Source of the DNA: JAZKFT01 sp043760535
GTDB taxonomy: Bacteria; Bacteroidota; Bacteroidia; Chitinophagales; Chitinophagaceae
Assembly: GCA_043760535.1 (NCBI GenBank)
Contig: JAYUOV010000030.1
Span: 1 to 51,404 of the forward strand
Direction of reading: 5' to 3'
Length of the DNA: 51,404 nucleotides
Positions within the stretch are counted from its first letter, which is position 1. Each line of letters starts with the position of its first letter. Of the stretch, positions 41,631-51,005 are shown in pieces. The notes under the pieces are model-generated. The model had not been told where the DNA came from and ran no database searches. It was given only the letters and a program-made list of their open reading frames with translations. The position numbers and the translations under genes were made by a program.

Positions 41631-42268
41631 TTAATGCCGTAATTTTATTTTGGCAGCAGCAAATTTTTTTTTGTAAGGTGCGGCATTTAATAGAAAAATG
41701 GGGTACCCGCCTTCTTTTTTCCTTTTCCTTTTGGGTTATAAGCAAGTGCTGTTTTGTTGCCCACCACACCATATACACTTACATGGTCGTATAACATTTG
41801 CATCTGTGAATTCCGCTAAGTTTTTCTATCTCCTTCTAACATAATTACAATATGGCTATGCACATGTTCTTTAATGAACTGCAGGGCAAGATTACCGCTA
41901 TCTATAATCATAAAATCGAACCTAATCTCTGCGGGAATTTCATTCAGATTTGCAATGTGCGTAAAATGAAGTTTTGGCGAAATATCAACCATGTTTTTTT
42001 GAAACTGTTTAATGAAGAAAGTATGATCTTAGGAGCCGTAGCAGGTAATGGAATCTGCAGAAATGCTCTTCTGCTTTTATAGCTGCGAAACAAAGAAGGG
42101 TATGGTTCCAATACCGATACCCACTTCCAGAAGGCTTTTTGCTGCCGTTTTCTTTATAAGATTGCCAATGCCTGTTAATGTAGGTTCCGTGGCTATAAAT
42201 TCGTTACTTTTCTTATGTGCAAAAGTTTTAAATACTTCTTTTGCTGTTTGTGCTATTGATTTTGTCAT
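41631..42268 (-). pseudogene. decayed SAM-dependent methyltransferase
   Basis: On the minus strand the frame opens with MTKSIAQTAKEVFKTFAHKK and reaches SLLEVGIGIGTIPFFVSQL, the glycine-rich SAM-binding loop of class I methyltransferases. It then meets TAA. The same frame continues past that stop and two more (a TAA after CYGS, a TAG after LEGDRKT) with convincing protein-like sequence, for example PAEIRFDFMIIDSG and FIKEHVHSHIVIMLEGD. Near the end a shift in an A/G run is needed to pass from YNPKGKGKK to GGYPIFLLNAAPYKKKF. The several stops and the frameshift show the gene is dead. Specificity is unknown; genes of this kind often accompany surface glycan synthesis, which fits the next two genes. 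Confidence 0.72.
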
Positions 42269-42403
42269 TGTGTTTACTGCCTTTTTTTTAGGTGAACCAA
42301 TGTCAGGGCATTAAAATACTGCTTATTAAGCACTCATGCCTTACCACCCATTTTTTCAACTACATTTACAAATTTCCGCCTTAAATAGCTAACAAATATT
42401 AAT

Positions 42404-44077
42404 ATGGTTGCACTTTTACTTGCTTCTCTGTCATCTGTTTTTTTATTTTTTAGCCTTGGGGCTTTTTTTTCAAAAATTGTATCAATAGAAGCTGGCATAG
42501 CAGTAAAATTGTTTATTGGGTTAGTAATTGCTAACTCTATTGCATCAATTGCATCACTATTTATGCCGGTAAGTTTTTATTTACTAGCCGCAGTACTGTT
42601 TTTGGCCGTGGTTTCTTTTGTGTATATAAAAACAGATTTTATTAGGTTAGTAATAGCAGTAAGACAAAAAAAAATGCCAATACTAATGGCAGCACCATTT
42701 ATTTTAATTGCATTTTGGGTATGCAGTGGGCAGCCTACTAATTATGATACGGGCTTGTACCACCTGCAATCAATAAAATGGATTGAGGAATATGGCGTGG
42801 TACCTGGCTTAGCTAACCTTCACAGCAGGTTCGGTTTTAATCCAAATGTGTTTACCCTATATGCACTTACTTCTTTTAAAAGTATTTTTGGGCAAGAAAT
42901 TTTTGTAGTCAACTTCATACTGTTTTCAGCATCTATTATTTATTTCTTAATTGAGATGCTTAAAGCATTGAAACAAAATGGGGCTTCTAATATTTTCATT
43001 TTCAATGGCATACTTTTCGTAATAGTTTTGGGCGGCTACACAATCCTTTCGTCTCCTACACCCGATTTTGTTTCGCTTATACTTAACATTTTTATTTTTT
43101 CCTATATGCTTAGGTTATCAGAAAAAGATGCGGAGAATGGTATTCGAAAATTTATTCCCATTTTGATTTTGTGTACTTATACTCTTACAGTAAAATTAGC
43201 AAACTTGCCACTAACCATACTGGTAGTTTTTATACTGTTAAAGCATTTATCCAACATTCGCAAGTGGGTTAGTGTACTACCTTGGCTGGGTTTAATTATT
43301 TTGCCTTGGCTTGCACGTAACGTAATCATTTCTGGCTGGCTGGTGTACCCTTTTCCGGCTTTAGATTTATTTAGCTTCGATTGGAAAATACCCGTAAAGG
43401 ATGTGATACACATGAAAGAAGAAATAACAGGCTGGTCTAGGGTTCCGGGAGATGGAGCCATGGCAGCTGCAAAATTGGGTATTCAAAATTGGTTTCCGCT
43501 GGTTTGGATTCAACTAACTAAAATGGAGGCCCGTATTTTAATTGCTGCATTTATTTTTCCGGTTATTTACTTTGTAGGGTTAATAATAAAAAAAATAAAA
43601 TACAACTTTTATGTAACTGCTATTATATCAGCTTCTTTTCTGGGCGTTTTTTATTGGCTTTTATTGGCACCAGATTTCAGATTTGGGCAAGCATTTATTA
43701 CTATGGCTGCTTTATCGCCGTTACTGTATCTACAATTTGATTTTAAATTGTACTCAGCAGGTAAGCCGCTTACTGTTTACTTGTTTTATACATTTCTGCT
43801 TTTCTACACGCTATCTTTTTCTTGGAATAATGTTTTCCGCAACGCTAAACAATTACCAACAGAATTTGCACAAAGGTTAATAAAGCCCCAAATTATTGCA
43901 AATACAAAAGGGCAAACCTTTGAAACATATAGAACCGATACTGCAACAATTTTTGTACCAAAAGGCGATGAAAGGTGTTTTAACCATTGCATACCGTGTA
44001 CCCCATACCCAGATACAACATTAGCTTTGCGTAATGGCACCATCAGTTCGGGGTTTAAACATAGTACAACAAAATGA
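42404..44077 (+). CDS. LIC_10190 family polytopic membrane protein
   Basis: The 557-residue protein has about 12-13 TM helices. The diagnostic block NYDTGLYHLQSIKWIEEYGV (about 113-132) followed by GLANLHSRFGFNPN belongs to the LIC_10190 (DUF8201) family. The Asp and His in this first large loop resemble the catalytic loop of GT-C glycosyltransferases, so a sugar-transfer role at the cell envelope is plausible but unproven. A soluble C-terminal tail (about 490-557) contains CFNHCIPCTPYPD with three closely spaced cysteines. It precedes a flavin oxidoreductase of the type found in glycan clusters and follows a dead methyltransferase. Confidence 0.82.
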   Translation: MVALLLASLSSVFLFFSLGAFFSKIVSIEAGIAVKLFIGLVIANSIASIASLFMPVSFYLLAAVLFLAVVSFVYIKTDFIRLVIAVRQKKMPILMAAPFILIAFWVCSGQPTNYDTGLYHLQSIKWIEEYGVVPGLANLHSRFGFNPNVFTLYALTSFKSIFGQEIFVVNFILFSASIIYFLIEMLKALKQNGASNIFIFNGILFVIVLGGYTILSSPTPDFVSLILNIFIFSYMLRLSEKDAENGIRKFIPILILCTYTLTVKLANLPLTILVVFILLKHLSNIRKWVSVLPWLGLIILPWLARNVIISGWLVYPFPALDLFSFDWKIPVKDVIHMKEEITGWSRVPGDGAMAAAKLGIQNWFPLVWIQLTKMEARILIAAFIFPVIYFVGLIIKKIKYNFYVTAIISASFLGVFYWLLLAPDFRFGQAFITMAALSPLLYLQFDFKLYSAGKPLTVYLFYTFLLFYTLSFSWNNVFRNAKQLPTEFAQRLIKPQIIANTKGQTFETYRTDTATIFVPKGDERCFNHCIPCTPYPDTTLALRNGTISSGFKHSTTK

Positions 44078-44236
44078 TGCATATTCGCATTATAGCAATT
44101 AACATTATGTATAATTTTTTATAAAGAAACTAGAAGCCTGTGTGTTTTAGAATAAAGTATTTACTGCCTATAAAACATAAACCAAAAAATTAATTTAATA
44201 CAAAGCTGTACTAAGCTAAAATTTTAAGCGTAATAA

Positions 44237-45715
44237 ATGAACACAAACCGAATAGGAATTATAGGTGCAGGCCCGGCTGGCTTAACGGCGGCTTACTTGT
44301 TAACAAAAGCTGGCTACCAGCACGTTACCGTTTTTGAAAAAGATGCTGTTTACGTAGGTGGCATAAGCCGTACCGAAAAATATAAAGGCTATCATTTTGA
44401 CATTGGAGGTCACCGCTTTTTTAGCAAAAGCAAAGAAGTAGAAGATTTTTGGACCGAGATATTGGGTGATGATATGCTAGACAGGCCACGTAGTAGCCGT
44501 ATATATTACAATAAAAAGTATTTTAGTTACCCATTGGTAGCTATGGAAGCACTCAAAAAATTAGGCTTTTTTCAGTCGGCACTTTGTGTACTTAGTTATT
44601 TACAGGTAAAAATAAAACCAATTAAGAGCCCTAAAAATTTTGAAGAATGGGTAATTAATCAATTTGGTAAACGGCTGTTTAATATTTTTTTTAAAACCTA
44701 TACAGAAAAAGTATGGGGCGTTTCTTGTAAAGAAATCTCGGCCGATTGGGCAGCACAACGCATAAAAGGCTTGTCATTAAGTAGTGCTATAAAGAATGCT
44801 GTTTTTCCGCCTAAAAAAAATGGCCTTAAAGGAGGGAATACCATAAAAACATTAATTGATACCTTTCGCTACCCACGCCTTGGCCCCGGCCAAATGTGGG
44901 AAACCTGCCGGGATAAAATAGAAACAATGGGCGGAAAAGTGTTAATGAATGCAAGTGTTAAGTCTTTGCATTTTGATGAAAATGACAAAAAATGGAGTTT
45001 TCATTTAATTGATGGCACAATACATGACGGGTTTGACCAAATTATTTCTGCTGCACCCATGAAGGAGTTAGTTAATGCTATACATCCTGCTGTTTCAGCC
45101 ACAGCTATTAATTCGGCAAATAAGCTGGCCTATCGTGATTTTATTACTGTGGTACTTATAATGAAAGATAAAAAGCTCTTTGATGATAATTGGATTTATA
45201 TACACGACCCTAGTGTAAAAATGGGTAGGGTACAAAACTTTAAAAGCTGGAGCCCTTTTCTGGTGCCAGACCCAAACATGGCATGTTACGGGCTCGAGTA
45301 TTTTTGTTTTGAAGGCGATGGATTATGGAACAGTACAGATAAAGAACTGGAGCTGTTGGGTATTAAAGAGTTGGAGCAAGTGGGGCTATGCCATGCTTCA
45401 GATATTGTAGATAGTTATGTAGTAAGGCAGGCTAAAGCTTATCCGGTTTACGACCATTATTATCAAAATCACGTACTTAAAATAAGGGAAGGATTACAAA
45501 AATACCATGGGCTATACCTTGTTGGAAGAAATGGAATGCACAAATACAATAATCAAGACCATAGTATGATGACTGCCATGCTGGCTACCCGTAACATAAT
45601 TGCTGGTGCAGAAATATACGACCTCTGGCAAGTTAATGGCGATGCTGAATACCACGAAACAGGTGATAGAGGTGCAGAAGAAGGTGGCAGAATGGTGCCT
45701 AAAAAAATGACTTAG
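44237..45715 (+). CDS. NAD(P)/FAD-dependent oxidoreductase (amine oxidase / UDP-galactopyranose mutase-like)
   Basis: The 492-residue flavoprotein has the dinucleotide motif GIIGAGPAGLTAAYLL (7-22), then FEKDAVYVGGISRTEKYKGY and HFDIGGHRFFSKSKEVEDFW (about 53-72), a pattern shared by UDP-galactopyranose mutases and related amine-oxidase-like proteins of polysaccharide clusters. A C-terminal FAD block contains GLYLVGRNGMHKYNNQDHSM (about 417-436). The reaction is unknown. The location after the LIC_10190 gene suggests glycan or lipid-sugar modification. It ends near a long hairpin shared with the convergent kbl gene. Confidence 0.88.
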   Translation: MNTNRIGIIGAGPAGLTAAYLLTKAGYQHVTVFEKDAVYVGGISRTEKYKGYHFDIGGHRFFSKSKEVEDFWTEILGDDMLDRPRSSRIYYNKKYFSYPLVAMEALKKLGFFQSALCVLSYLQVKIKPIKSPKNFEEWVINQFGKRLFNIFFKTYTEKVWGVSCKEISADWAAQRIKGLSLSSAIKNAVFPPKKNGLKGGNTIKTLIDTFRYPRLGPGQMWETCRDKIETMGGKVLMNASVKSLHFDENDKKWSFHLIDGTIHDGFDQIISAAPMKELVNAIHPAVSATAINSANKLAYRDFITVVLIMKDKKLFDDNWIYIHDPSVKMGRVQNFKSWSPFLVPDPNMACYGLEYFCFEGDGLWNSTDKELELLGIKELEQVGLCHASDIVDSYVVRQAKAYPVYDHYYQNHVLKIREGLQKYHGLYLVGRNGMHKYNNQDHSMMTAMLATRNIIAGAEIYDLWQVNGDAEYHETGDRGAEEGGRMVPKKMT

Positions 45716-45731
45716 TTAGGTTTAAAGTGCA

Positions 45732-45763
45732 GGCATCAAGTATTAATTTAAATACTTGATGCC
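45732..45763. terminator. 13-bp hairpin between convergent genes
   Basis: GGCATCAAGTATT (45732-45744) pairs perfectly with AATACTTGATGCC (45751-45763) around a 6-nt loop. It sits between the stops of the oxidoreductase and kbl. T tracts are weak on both sides, but its place suggests a two-way terminator. Confidence 0.6.
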
Positions 45764-45788
45764 CTGAACCGTGTTTTTACAAAAGCTC

Positions 45789-46976
45789 TTACTTCAATAC
45801 GCCCAATTCTTTTCCCACCGTAGTAAATGCCGCAATGGCTGCATCTAAATGCTGTTGTGTATGTGCGGCACTTAGCTGCACTCTTATACGTGCCAGCCCT
45901 TTAGCCACTACCGGAAAGAAAAATCCTATTACATAAATACCCTCTTCTAAAAGTTTGGTGGCAAAGTTTTGTGCCACCACTGCATCGTACAGCATAATGG
46001 GTACTATCGGGTGGTCGCCGGGCTTTATATCAAAACCAACTTCCGTCATTTTTGTGCGGAAATAGTTGGTATTAAACTCCAAAGTATCTCTTAGCGTAGT
46101 GGCTTCTGTAAGCATACCCAGCACAGCTATACTAGCACCCACAATACTGGGTGCTACCGTATTGCTAAATAAATACGGCCGGCTCCGCTGCCGCAGCATT
46201 TCTATAATATCTTTACTGCCGCTGGTAAAGCCGCCACTTGCACCGCCAAGGGCTTTGCCCAAAGTGCCTGTTATAATATCTATCCGACCCATAACGCCAC
46301 AATATTCGTGGGTGCCACGGCCAGTTTTTCCTAAAAAGCCGCTACTATGGCATTCGTCTATCATTATTATGGCATCGTATCGGTCGGCTAGGTCGCAAAT
46401 TTTATCCAGTTGGGCAATGGTGCCATCCATGCTAAAAGAGCCATCGGTTACAATTACACGGCTACGAAGACCCTGTGTTTCAGCCAGTTTCATTTCCAGA
46501 TCGGCCATGTTATTATGTTCGTAACGGTAGCGTTGAGCCTTGCATAAACGAACGCCATCAATAATGCTTGCATGGTTAAGCGTATCGCTAATGATGGCAT
46601 CTTGCTCCCCAAACAATGGTTCAAAAAGCCCACCATTAGCATCAAAAGCAGCGGCGTATAAAATGGTGTCTTCTGTACCAAGGAAAGTGGCAATCTTTTG
46701 CTCCAGTTCTTTGTGTATATCCTGCGTTCCGCAGATAAAACGCACACTGCTCATACCATAGCCATGGGTATCTATGGCTTTGTGGGCAGCTTCAATCACA
46801 CGTGGGTGCGATGATAAACCGAGGTAATTATTGGCACAAAAATTCAAAACAGTTTTGCCGTTTACGGTAATTTCGGCCCCTTGTTCGCTAGTAATAATGC
46901 GTTCTTTTTTTAGCAATCCTGCCGCTTCTATTTCTTTTACTTCGGCGGCTATGCGTTCTACAAATTTTTGGTTCAT
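45789..46976 (-). CDS. kbl: glycine C-acetyltransferase (2-amino-3-ketobutyrate CoA ligase)
   Basis: The 395-residue PLP enzyme cleaves 2-amino-3-ketobutyrate with CoA to glycine and acetyl-CoA, the second step of threonine breakdown through threonine dehydrogenase. ATG 46976 (MNQKFVERIA) gives the usual length of about 398. A longer frame starts 48 bp upstream and is less likely. Motifs are NFCANNYLGLSSHPRV (45-60), GTQDIHKELE, IDECHSSGFLGKTGRG (about 206-221) and the PLP lysine Lys241 in GTLGKALGGASGG. The C-terminal RIRVQLSAAHTQQHLD is typical of the alpha-oxoamine synthase family. Confidence 0.96.
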   Translation of the reverse strand: MNQKFVERIAAEVKEIEAAGLLKKERIITSEQGAEITVNGKTVLNFCANNYLGLSSHPRVIEAAHKAIDTHGYGMSSVRFICGTQDIHKELEQKIATFLGTEDTILYAAAFDANGGLFEPLFGEQDAIISDTLNHASIIDGVRLCKAQRYRYEHNNMADLEMKLAETQGLRSRVIVTDGSFSMDGTIAQLDKICDLADRYDAIIMIDECHSSGFLGKTGRGTHEYCGVMGRIDIITGTLGKALGGASGGFTSGSKDIIEMLRQRSRPYLFSNTVAPSIVGASIAVLGMLTEATTLRDTLEFNTNYFRTKMTEVGFDIKPGDHPIVPIMLYDAVVAQNFATKLLEEGIYVIGFFFPVVAKGLARIRVQLSAAHTQQHLDAAIAAFTTVGKELGVLK

Positions 46977-47000
46977 GTAGCGGTATTTAATTGGTTGCGG

Positions 47001-47008
47001 CAAATGTA
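47001..47008 (-). promoter_or_regulatory. probable -7 box of kbl
   Basis: TACATTTG on the minus strand matches TAnnTTTG and lies 25 bp before ATG 46976. It supports the shorter start, since the alternative start at 47024 would be upstream of the box. Confidence 0.45.
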
Positions 47009-47024
47009 AACAGGTTTGCTGCAT

Positions 47025-47794
47025 TGTAGTAACCTTATAGCTTATTGCACTCTTTTTTAAAAGATTAAAACCGAAATTCCACTCACTTATTTTTAAGCAG
47101 ATAATACCAGTGCCATCCAGCTACTAGTATGGTATGCATTTATAGCTTTCTTACTGCAAATTGTAACACGCATTGCAAACAACACTAAAATGGTATTTTC
47201 TATAATATTGGGTGCCATTGCAAGGCTGCAAATCATAAACTACTTACATCTATTGGCCATAATAGAAGCTTATAAAATCGAAAGAAAAAGGGTTAAAAAA
47301 ATACTAAGCCCAAGCCTCCACCTAAAAAAGCTTCCCCTACTTTTAAAATGAACAATGAAATGTACTGCCACAAAGCATTTCAGCGAATGGTATAATTATC
47401 TTTACGGGTAATCGTACAGCTACAAATAAAAAACTACAGAAAACTACTTACTCGTAAGAAAAGAGGTGCTACTAAATATAAAAAGTCCAAAGGATGCACT
47501 TTTAACAAAAAATGACCGACAAAACAAAAATTTGGCATTAAAGTGTGAAAAAAGAGGTGCTTTTATAAAAATTAATATGATATTACAATATACTTTCTTT
47601 AATGAAAGGCTTCAACATAAACTATGTTTTAAAATTTAAAAATATCACACACTTTAAACCATAATTAACAAGATTAAAAATCACAATACTTAGTTTGCTG
47701 ATTACAAATGGAAAACGATTTTTTATTTATTTACTAATTACATGTATTATTGAATAAATTTTAAAAACATTTTTAAAAAAGTAAAAAAACTAGC
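47025..47794. other. 770-bp AT-rich region without a recognised gene
   Basis: No open frame of interest is present on either strand. Similar words AAAAGAGGTGCT (47459-47470) and AAAAGAGGTGCTTTT (47551-47565) occur about 90 bp apart, and AAAAGAGGGGTTTAAAGTGC occurs again at about 48500, before the IS630 remnant. These may be degraded element ends. The part next to 47795 should hold the promoter of the small lipoprotein. Confidence 0.45.
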
Positions 47795-48241
47795 ATGACA
47801 AACGCCACCAAAACATTTGCAATTCTTTGTATCTCAACATTTTTATTTTCTTGCAGTAAAAATGATGATCAGCCAACAGTAGTAACTACATACAAATTAA
47901 CTTTAAAAGCCACAATACCAACAGGTGGCAATACAATTTTTTCTTCAATAACTTATAAAAAAGCAGATGGAACCACGGTTACACTAAATAATACTTCCAC
48001 GTCTTTTTTAGAGTCTTTTGATATTAGTAGCGGGTTTAATATCTTTTTCAATGTTGCAGGTACAAGTACTTCTAATACTCAACCACAAATATCTGTTAAC
48101 TATGCAGTTGAAAAATTCGAAAATAATGAAAATAAGGGAATTACTTGCTACCGTTCTGCATCATCAATAGGTGGAACTGCTGGTACTTGGTCATTTAGTT
48201 CAAGTAATAATTTTGTATTTAATGGATCTTCTTGTAATTAA
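47795..48241 (+). CDS. small hypothetical lipoprotein
   Basis: The 148-residue protein has a signal with lipobox LFSC (Cys21) followed by SKNDD, the acidic start typical of surface lipoproteins in Bacteroidota. The rest is Ser/Thr/Asn-rich and beta-like, with two late cysteines (ITCYRS and GSSCN) that may pair. I recognise no family. It stands alone in AT-rich DNA between kbl and transposase remnants. Confidence 0.7.
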   Translation: MTNATKTFAILCISTFLFSCSKNDDQPTVVTTYKLTLKATIPTGGNTIFSSITYKKADGTTVTLNNTSTSFLESFDISSGFNIFFNVAGTSTSNTQPQISVNYAVEKFENNENKGITCYRSASSIGGTAGTWSFSSSNNFVFNGSSCN

Positions 48242-48689
48242 AAATTAATTTTTTCTCAATTTTCGTCTTATTTTTAATACTATTTTTTAATTAATAATTA
48301 AACACTTTAAATAATTAGTTTTAGTTGTGATGCAAAAGGGGTGTAAAAATTATATTAAAATAAAACGAAAATTATTGAGACTTTTTATTTTGTAAAATTA
48401 GAAGGGATATATAAAAGTGCTATAGTTTTTTTATACAAAAGTCTTATAGGTAAATTTTATAAACTTTTAAAAAGTTGGTAGTTGTGGCTTAGTTTTTAAA
48501 AAAGAGGGGTTTAAAGTGCAAAAAATTATTTGTCTACAAACCGCAGAAATAAGGTAGTCGATATAAAATAATCTTACCGACTAATAAAGCTGCTCCCCGG
48601 CCTTTTGGATAAGAGAAGCGGAACAACAATTGAAACAGAATACGTATAATATTGAGTTGAGTCGCTGATAGATAAACGAACATCTAGAG

Positions 48690-49316
48690 AACTATTAATA
48701 CACGACCTGAAAGCTAATTACCGAAGCATTTGAGCTTTTCCCCAAAGAGAAATGGGTTATTTGGGCAAAGAGTATCCTACCATTAAAAAACGCCTTTAAA
48801 AGATAGCCTTGTTACTTATTTTGATGACGAAGTGGATATGCGCCGCGGTTATAAAGCAGGTAAAAGCTATACACAAAAAGTATTAACCCCAATAAAAAAA
48901 AAGACAAAGTATCGTTTTTCTTTTAATATTATATCGGCTATTAGTAGAAAAGACCATGTAAGTTTTCTGATATTTAACGGTACTTTTATTGGGGTTTATT
49001 TCTTAATTTTTTAATACAGCTAGTAAAGAACAAACAACAAAAATATTTTTGATTGTGGATGAAAATCCTGTGTACAAAACCCAGTAGTAAGGATTTGGTT
49101 AGAAGAAAATAATAAAAGAATAGATTTGGTTTTCTATAACCACACACCTTAGATTTATATACACAAAAATATGCGCAACAAGATTAGAAGACTAAGGTTA
49201 TAGGTAAGTAACGCTCCATTAACAATAGCACACATGCGAAACCACGTGGAAGGGTTTATGAGCAAAAGAAAAAATAATAGAAAACAGCTGCAAAAGTGTT
49301 TTCATGCAACATAGAG
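48690..49316 (+). pseudogene. IS630-type transposase remnant
   Basis: Fragments of one protein are spread over different frames. DSLVTYFDDEVDMRRGYKAG and KSYTQKVLTPIKKKTKYRFS (48813-48930) correspond to the region around the first catalytic Asp (here F-D-D-E). IQLVKNKQQKIFLIVDENPV (about 49012-49070) matches the second Asp strand, VRIWLEENNKRIDLVFYNHTP comes next, and HVEGFMSKRKNNRKQLQKC (about 49240-49296) is the C-terminus. Stops and frameshifts separate them. The 5' part before 48690 is too decayed to read. The family call comes from the DDE order and wording; the element ends are not defined. The DNA from 48242 to here has no intact gene. Confidence 0.7.
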
Positions 49317-49372
49317 AAATTGGTAGTACCAAATAACTAAACGACTAATAAACTCAATCAAACTATATACAA

Positions 49373-49783
49373 ATGGGCTTTGATAAATTCTTAAAAGCAA
49401 TAACACAAACAAATAAGTGGATTATGGTTTGTATAATTGTTATACTAACGATTAGTTTAATTGCATCAAGTTTACATTTAATATATTCTATTTTTGTTCA
49501 AATTCAAGCTCCACCATTTTTTTTAATTAAAGCAGAAATATTATATCAAATATTTAGTTCTGCATTAATTATCGCAATCGGATATGAGCTTATAAAGTCC
49601 ATAATAATAATTATAACTTCTAATGAAATACCGGCTTTGCCGATTACAAAAATTGCAATAATTGCAGTTGCCAACAAAGTAATTACTCTGGATATTAAGA
49701 ATTTAAGTCATCTTACTATTTTTGGGATAGCCTCTTTAATGATAGGGCTTGCAATGATTTATTTTTCCTTATCAAGAAAATAG
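49373..49783 (+). CDS. PsiE family membrane protein (phosphate-starvation-inducible-like)
   Basis: The 136-residue protein has four TM helices (about 18-40, 55-75, 88-105 and 115-133). The block ILYQIFSSALIIAIGYELIKSI (about 55-76) and the later IAIIAVANKVITLDIKNLSH resemble the PsiE family, whose function is unknown. It is intact although it lies between two dead transposases. Alternatively it may be cargo left behind by one of them. Confidence in the family is moderate. Confidence 0.65.
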   Translation: MGFDKFLKAITQTNKWIMVCIIVILTISLIASSLHLIYSIFVQIQAPPFFLIKAEILYQIFSSALIIAIGYELIKSIIIIITSNEIPALPITKIAIIAVANKVITLDIKNLSHLTIFGIASLMIGLAMIYFSLSRK

Positions 49784-49799
49784 AAATTAATTTAAGTAC

Positions 49800-50310
49800 A
49801 AGTTTCGTAACGGTTCTAGCAAACATTTCAAAAGGTTGATTTTTTAATGTTCCTGTGATTGCCAGGATAATGGGTATGCCCTGCTTTTTGGCGCTAACAA
49901 GATTGCTACGGATATGTAAAAAATCTTCGGCATCTTGATGGCCTCCAGTGCAACCGGATATTATACTTCGTTTCATCATGCTTAAAACCTGCTCTGCCAG
50001 GTTGTTACCGAATGGTAAAAGGATATTTTATGTAAAAGTTAATGACTGTGGTTTAAAGCGAGTAAACCGTTCCAGCATATTTTGTGTTTTGCTTTTTTTA
50101 CCAAACCCTTTTCCCTTTTTACTTTTAGGGCGGCGGACGGTTGCTCAAGCCTGCCTGTACAAGTCTATCGTATTTTTAGTTCCAGTAATCCAATTGTACT
50201 TTGCCCAAACTTGTTGCTTTGGTAGTTATTACATCCATCATTTTTTTATGAAGTGCAGTAAGCCTCCGACTAATACCTTCTTGACAATCAGGATTCATCT
50301 CCGTGGAGGT
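49800..50310 (-). pseudogene. IS66-type transposase remnant (3' part)
   Basis: On the minus strand pieces of an IS66-like C-terminal region can be read: CQEGISRRLTALHKKMMDVI, YDRLVQAGL, KGLVKKSKTQNMLERFTRFK, then after a stop LLPFGNNLAEQVLSMMKRSI and GCTGGHQDAEDFLHIRSNLV. The order (NLLERF..., PFxNNLAEQ..., ISGC...GA..F..IRS) is that of IS66 transposases. Stops and a frame change interrupt it. Its 3' end abuts the PsiE-like gene. Confidence 0.7.
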
Positions 50311-50931
50311 GGTACGCCCAACCGATACAATAGTATTATTAAGAACAAACGGCATACAATTACAATTGCCGGTATGTATAGCATTTGCACCTTTTGTAAA
50401 ACAAATATTAACCGTTTAGCTATGTTACAGTCATCTTCTGTAAAACGGTTACTAGTACAGCCCTGCTGTAGATATGCATAAAGGGTTTAACGCCGTTGCT
50501 GTATGGTTGGCGAATACGTTCAGCAAAGTGTATAGCAGGGCGGTATATACATTTTCTGCAATTGCCTGTATAACCAAATTAAACGACTGCACTGCAAAGG
50601 CGCTGGATTGGAAATATATTACAAGCTGCTGGATAAAAGAACCATCGAAATACCTACGAACTACCATTGTTAACAGAAAACTACCGGCATTGCACCATTG
50701 CCGACAGCCATGCCCCACAGTGGGCCGCTATTTTTACAGCATCTTTGCCATTTGCAATTATAACGGCATCAATACATACGCATGGCTATAACACATAAAC
50801 GATATAATTAATACTACCCACAGAAATTAAATGATGAGCCACTACCACAAAAGGGCAAGCAGAAAGCATGATATAGCCGAAATATTTAGTATAACAATAG
50901 AGATATTAGTCGGATGCTTACGACACAACAT
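50311..50931. other. 621-bp region, probably further decayed IS66 DNA
   Basis: Short open frames on both strands overlap each other and none resembles a known protein. By position it could contain the 5' part of the IS66 remnant, but I could not read it convincingly. Confidence 0.35.
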
Positions 50932-50972
50932 AAAAAAGGGATGGCACCTTTTAAAGATGCCATCCCTTTTTT
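50932..50972 (-). terminator. terminator of the metalloprotease gene
   Basis: AAAAAAGGGATGGCA (50932-50946) pairs perfectly with TGCCATCCCTTTTTT (50958-50972) around an 11-nt loop. It lies 33 bp after the stop of the minus-strand partial gene and could work in both directions. Confidence 0.85.
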
Positions 50973-51005
50973 ATAAAACACCTAAACGGGTGATAACTGT
51001 TTTTC

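Noticed and set aside
46066..46524. 152-codon plus-strand frame inside kbl
   Set aside because: Antisense shadow of a PLP enzyme with the catalytic lysine in frame.
50452..50791. Opposing open frames of 88 and 105 codons
   Set aside because: They overlap on opposite strands in decayed transposon DNA and neither resembles a protein family.
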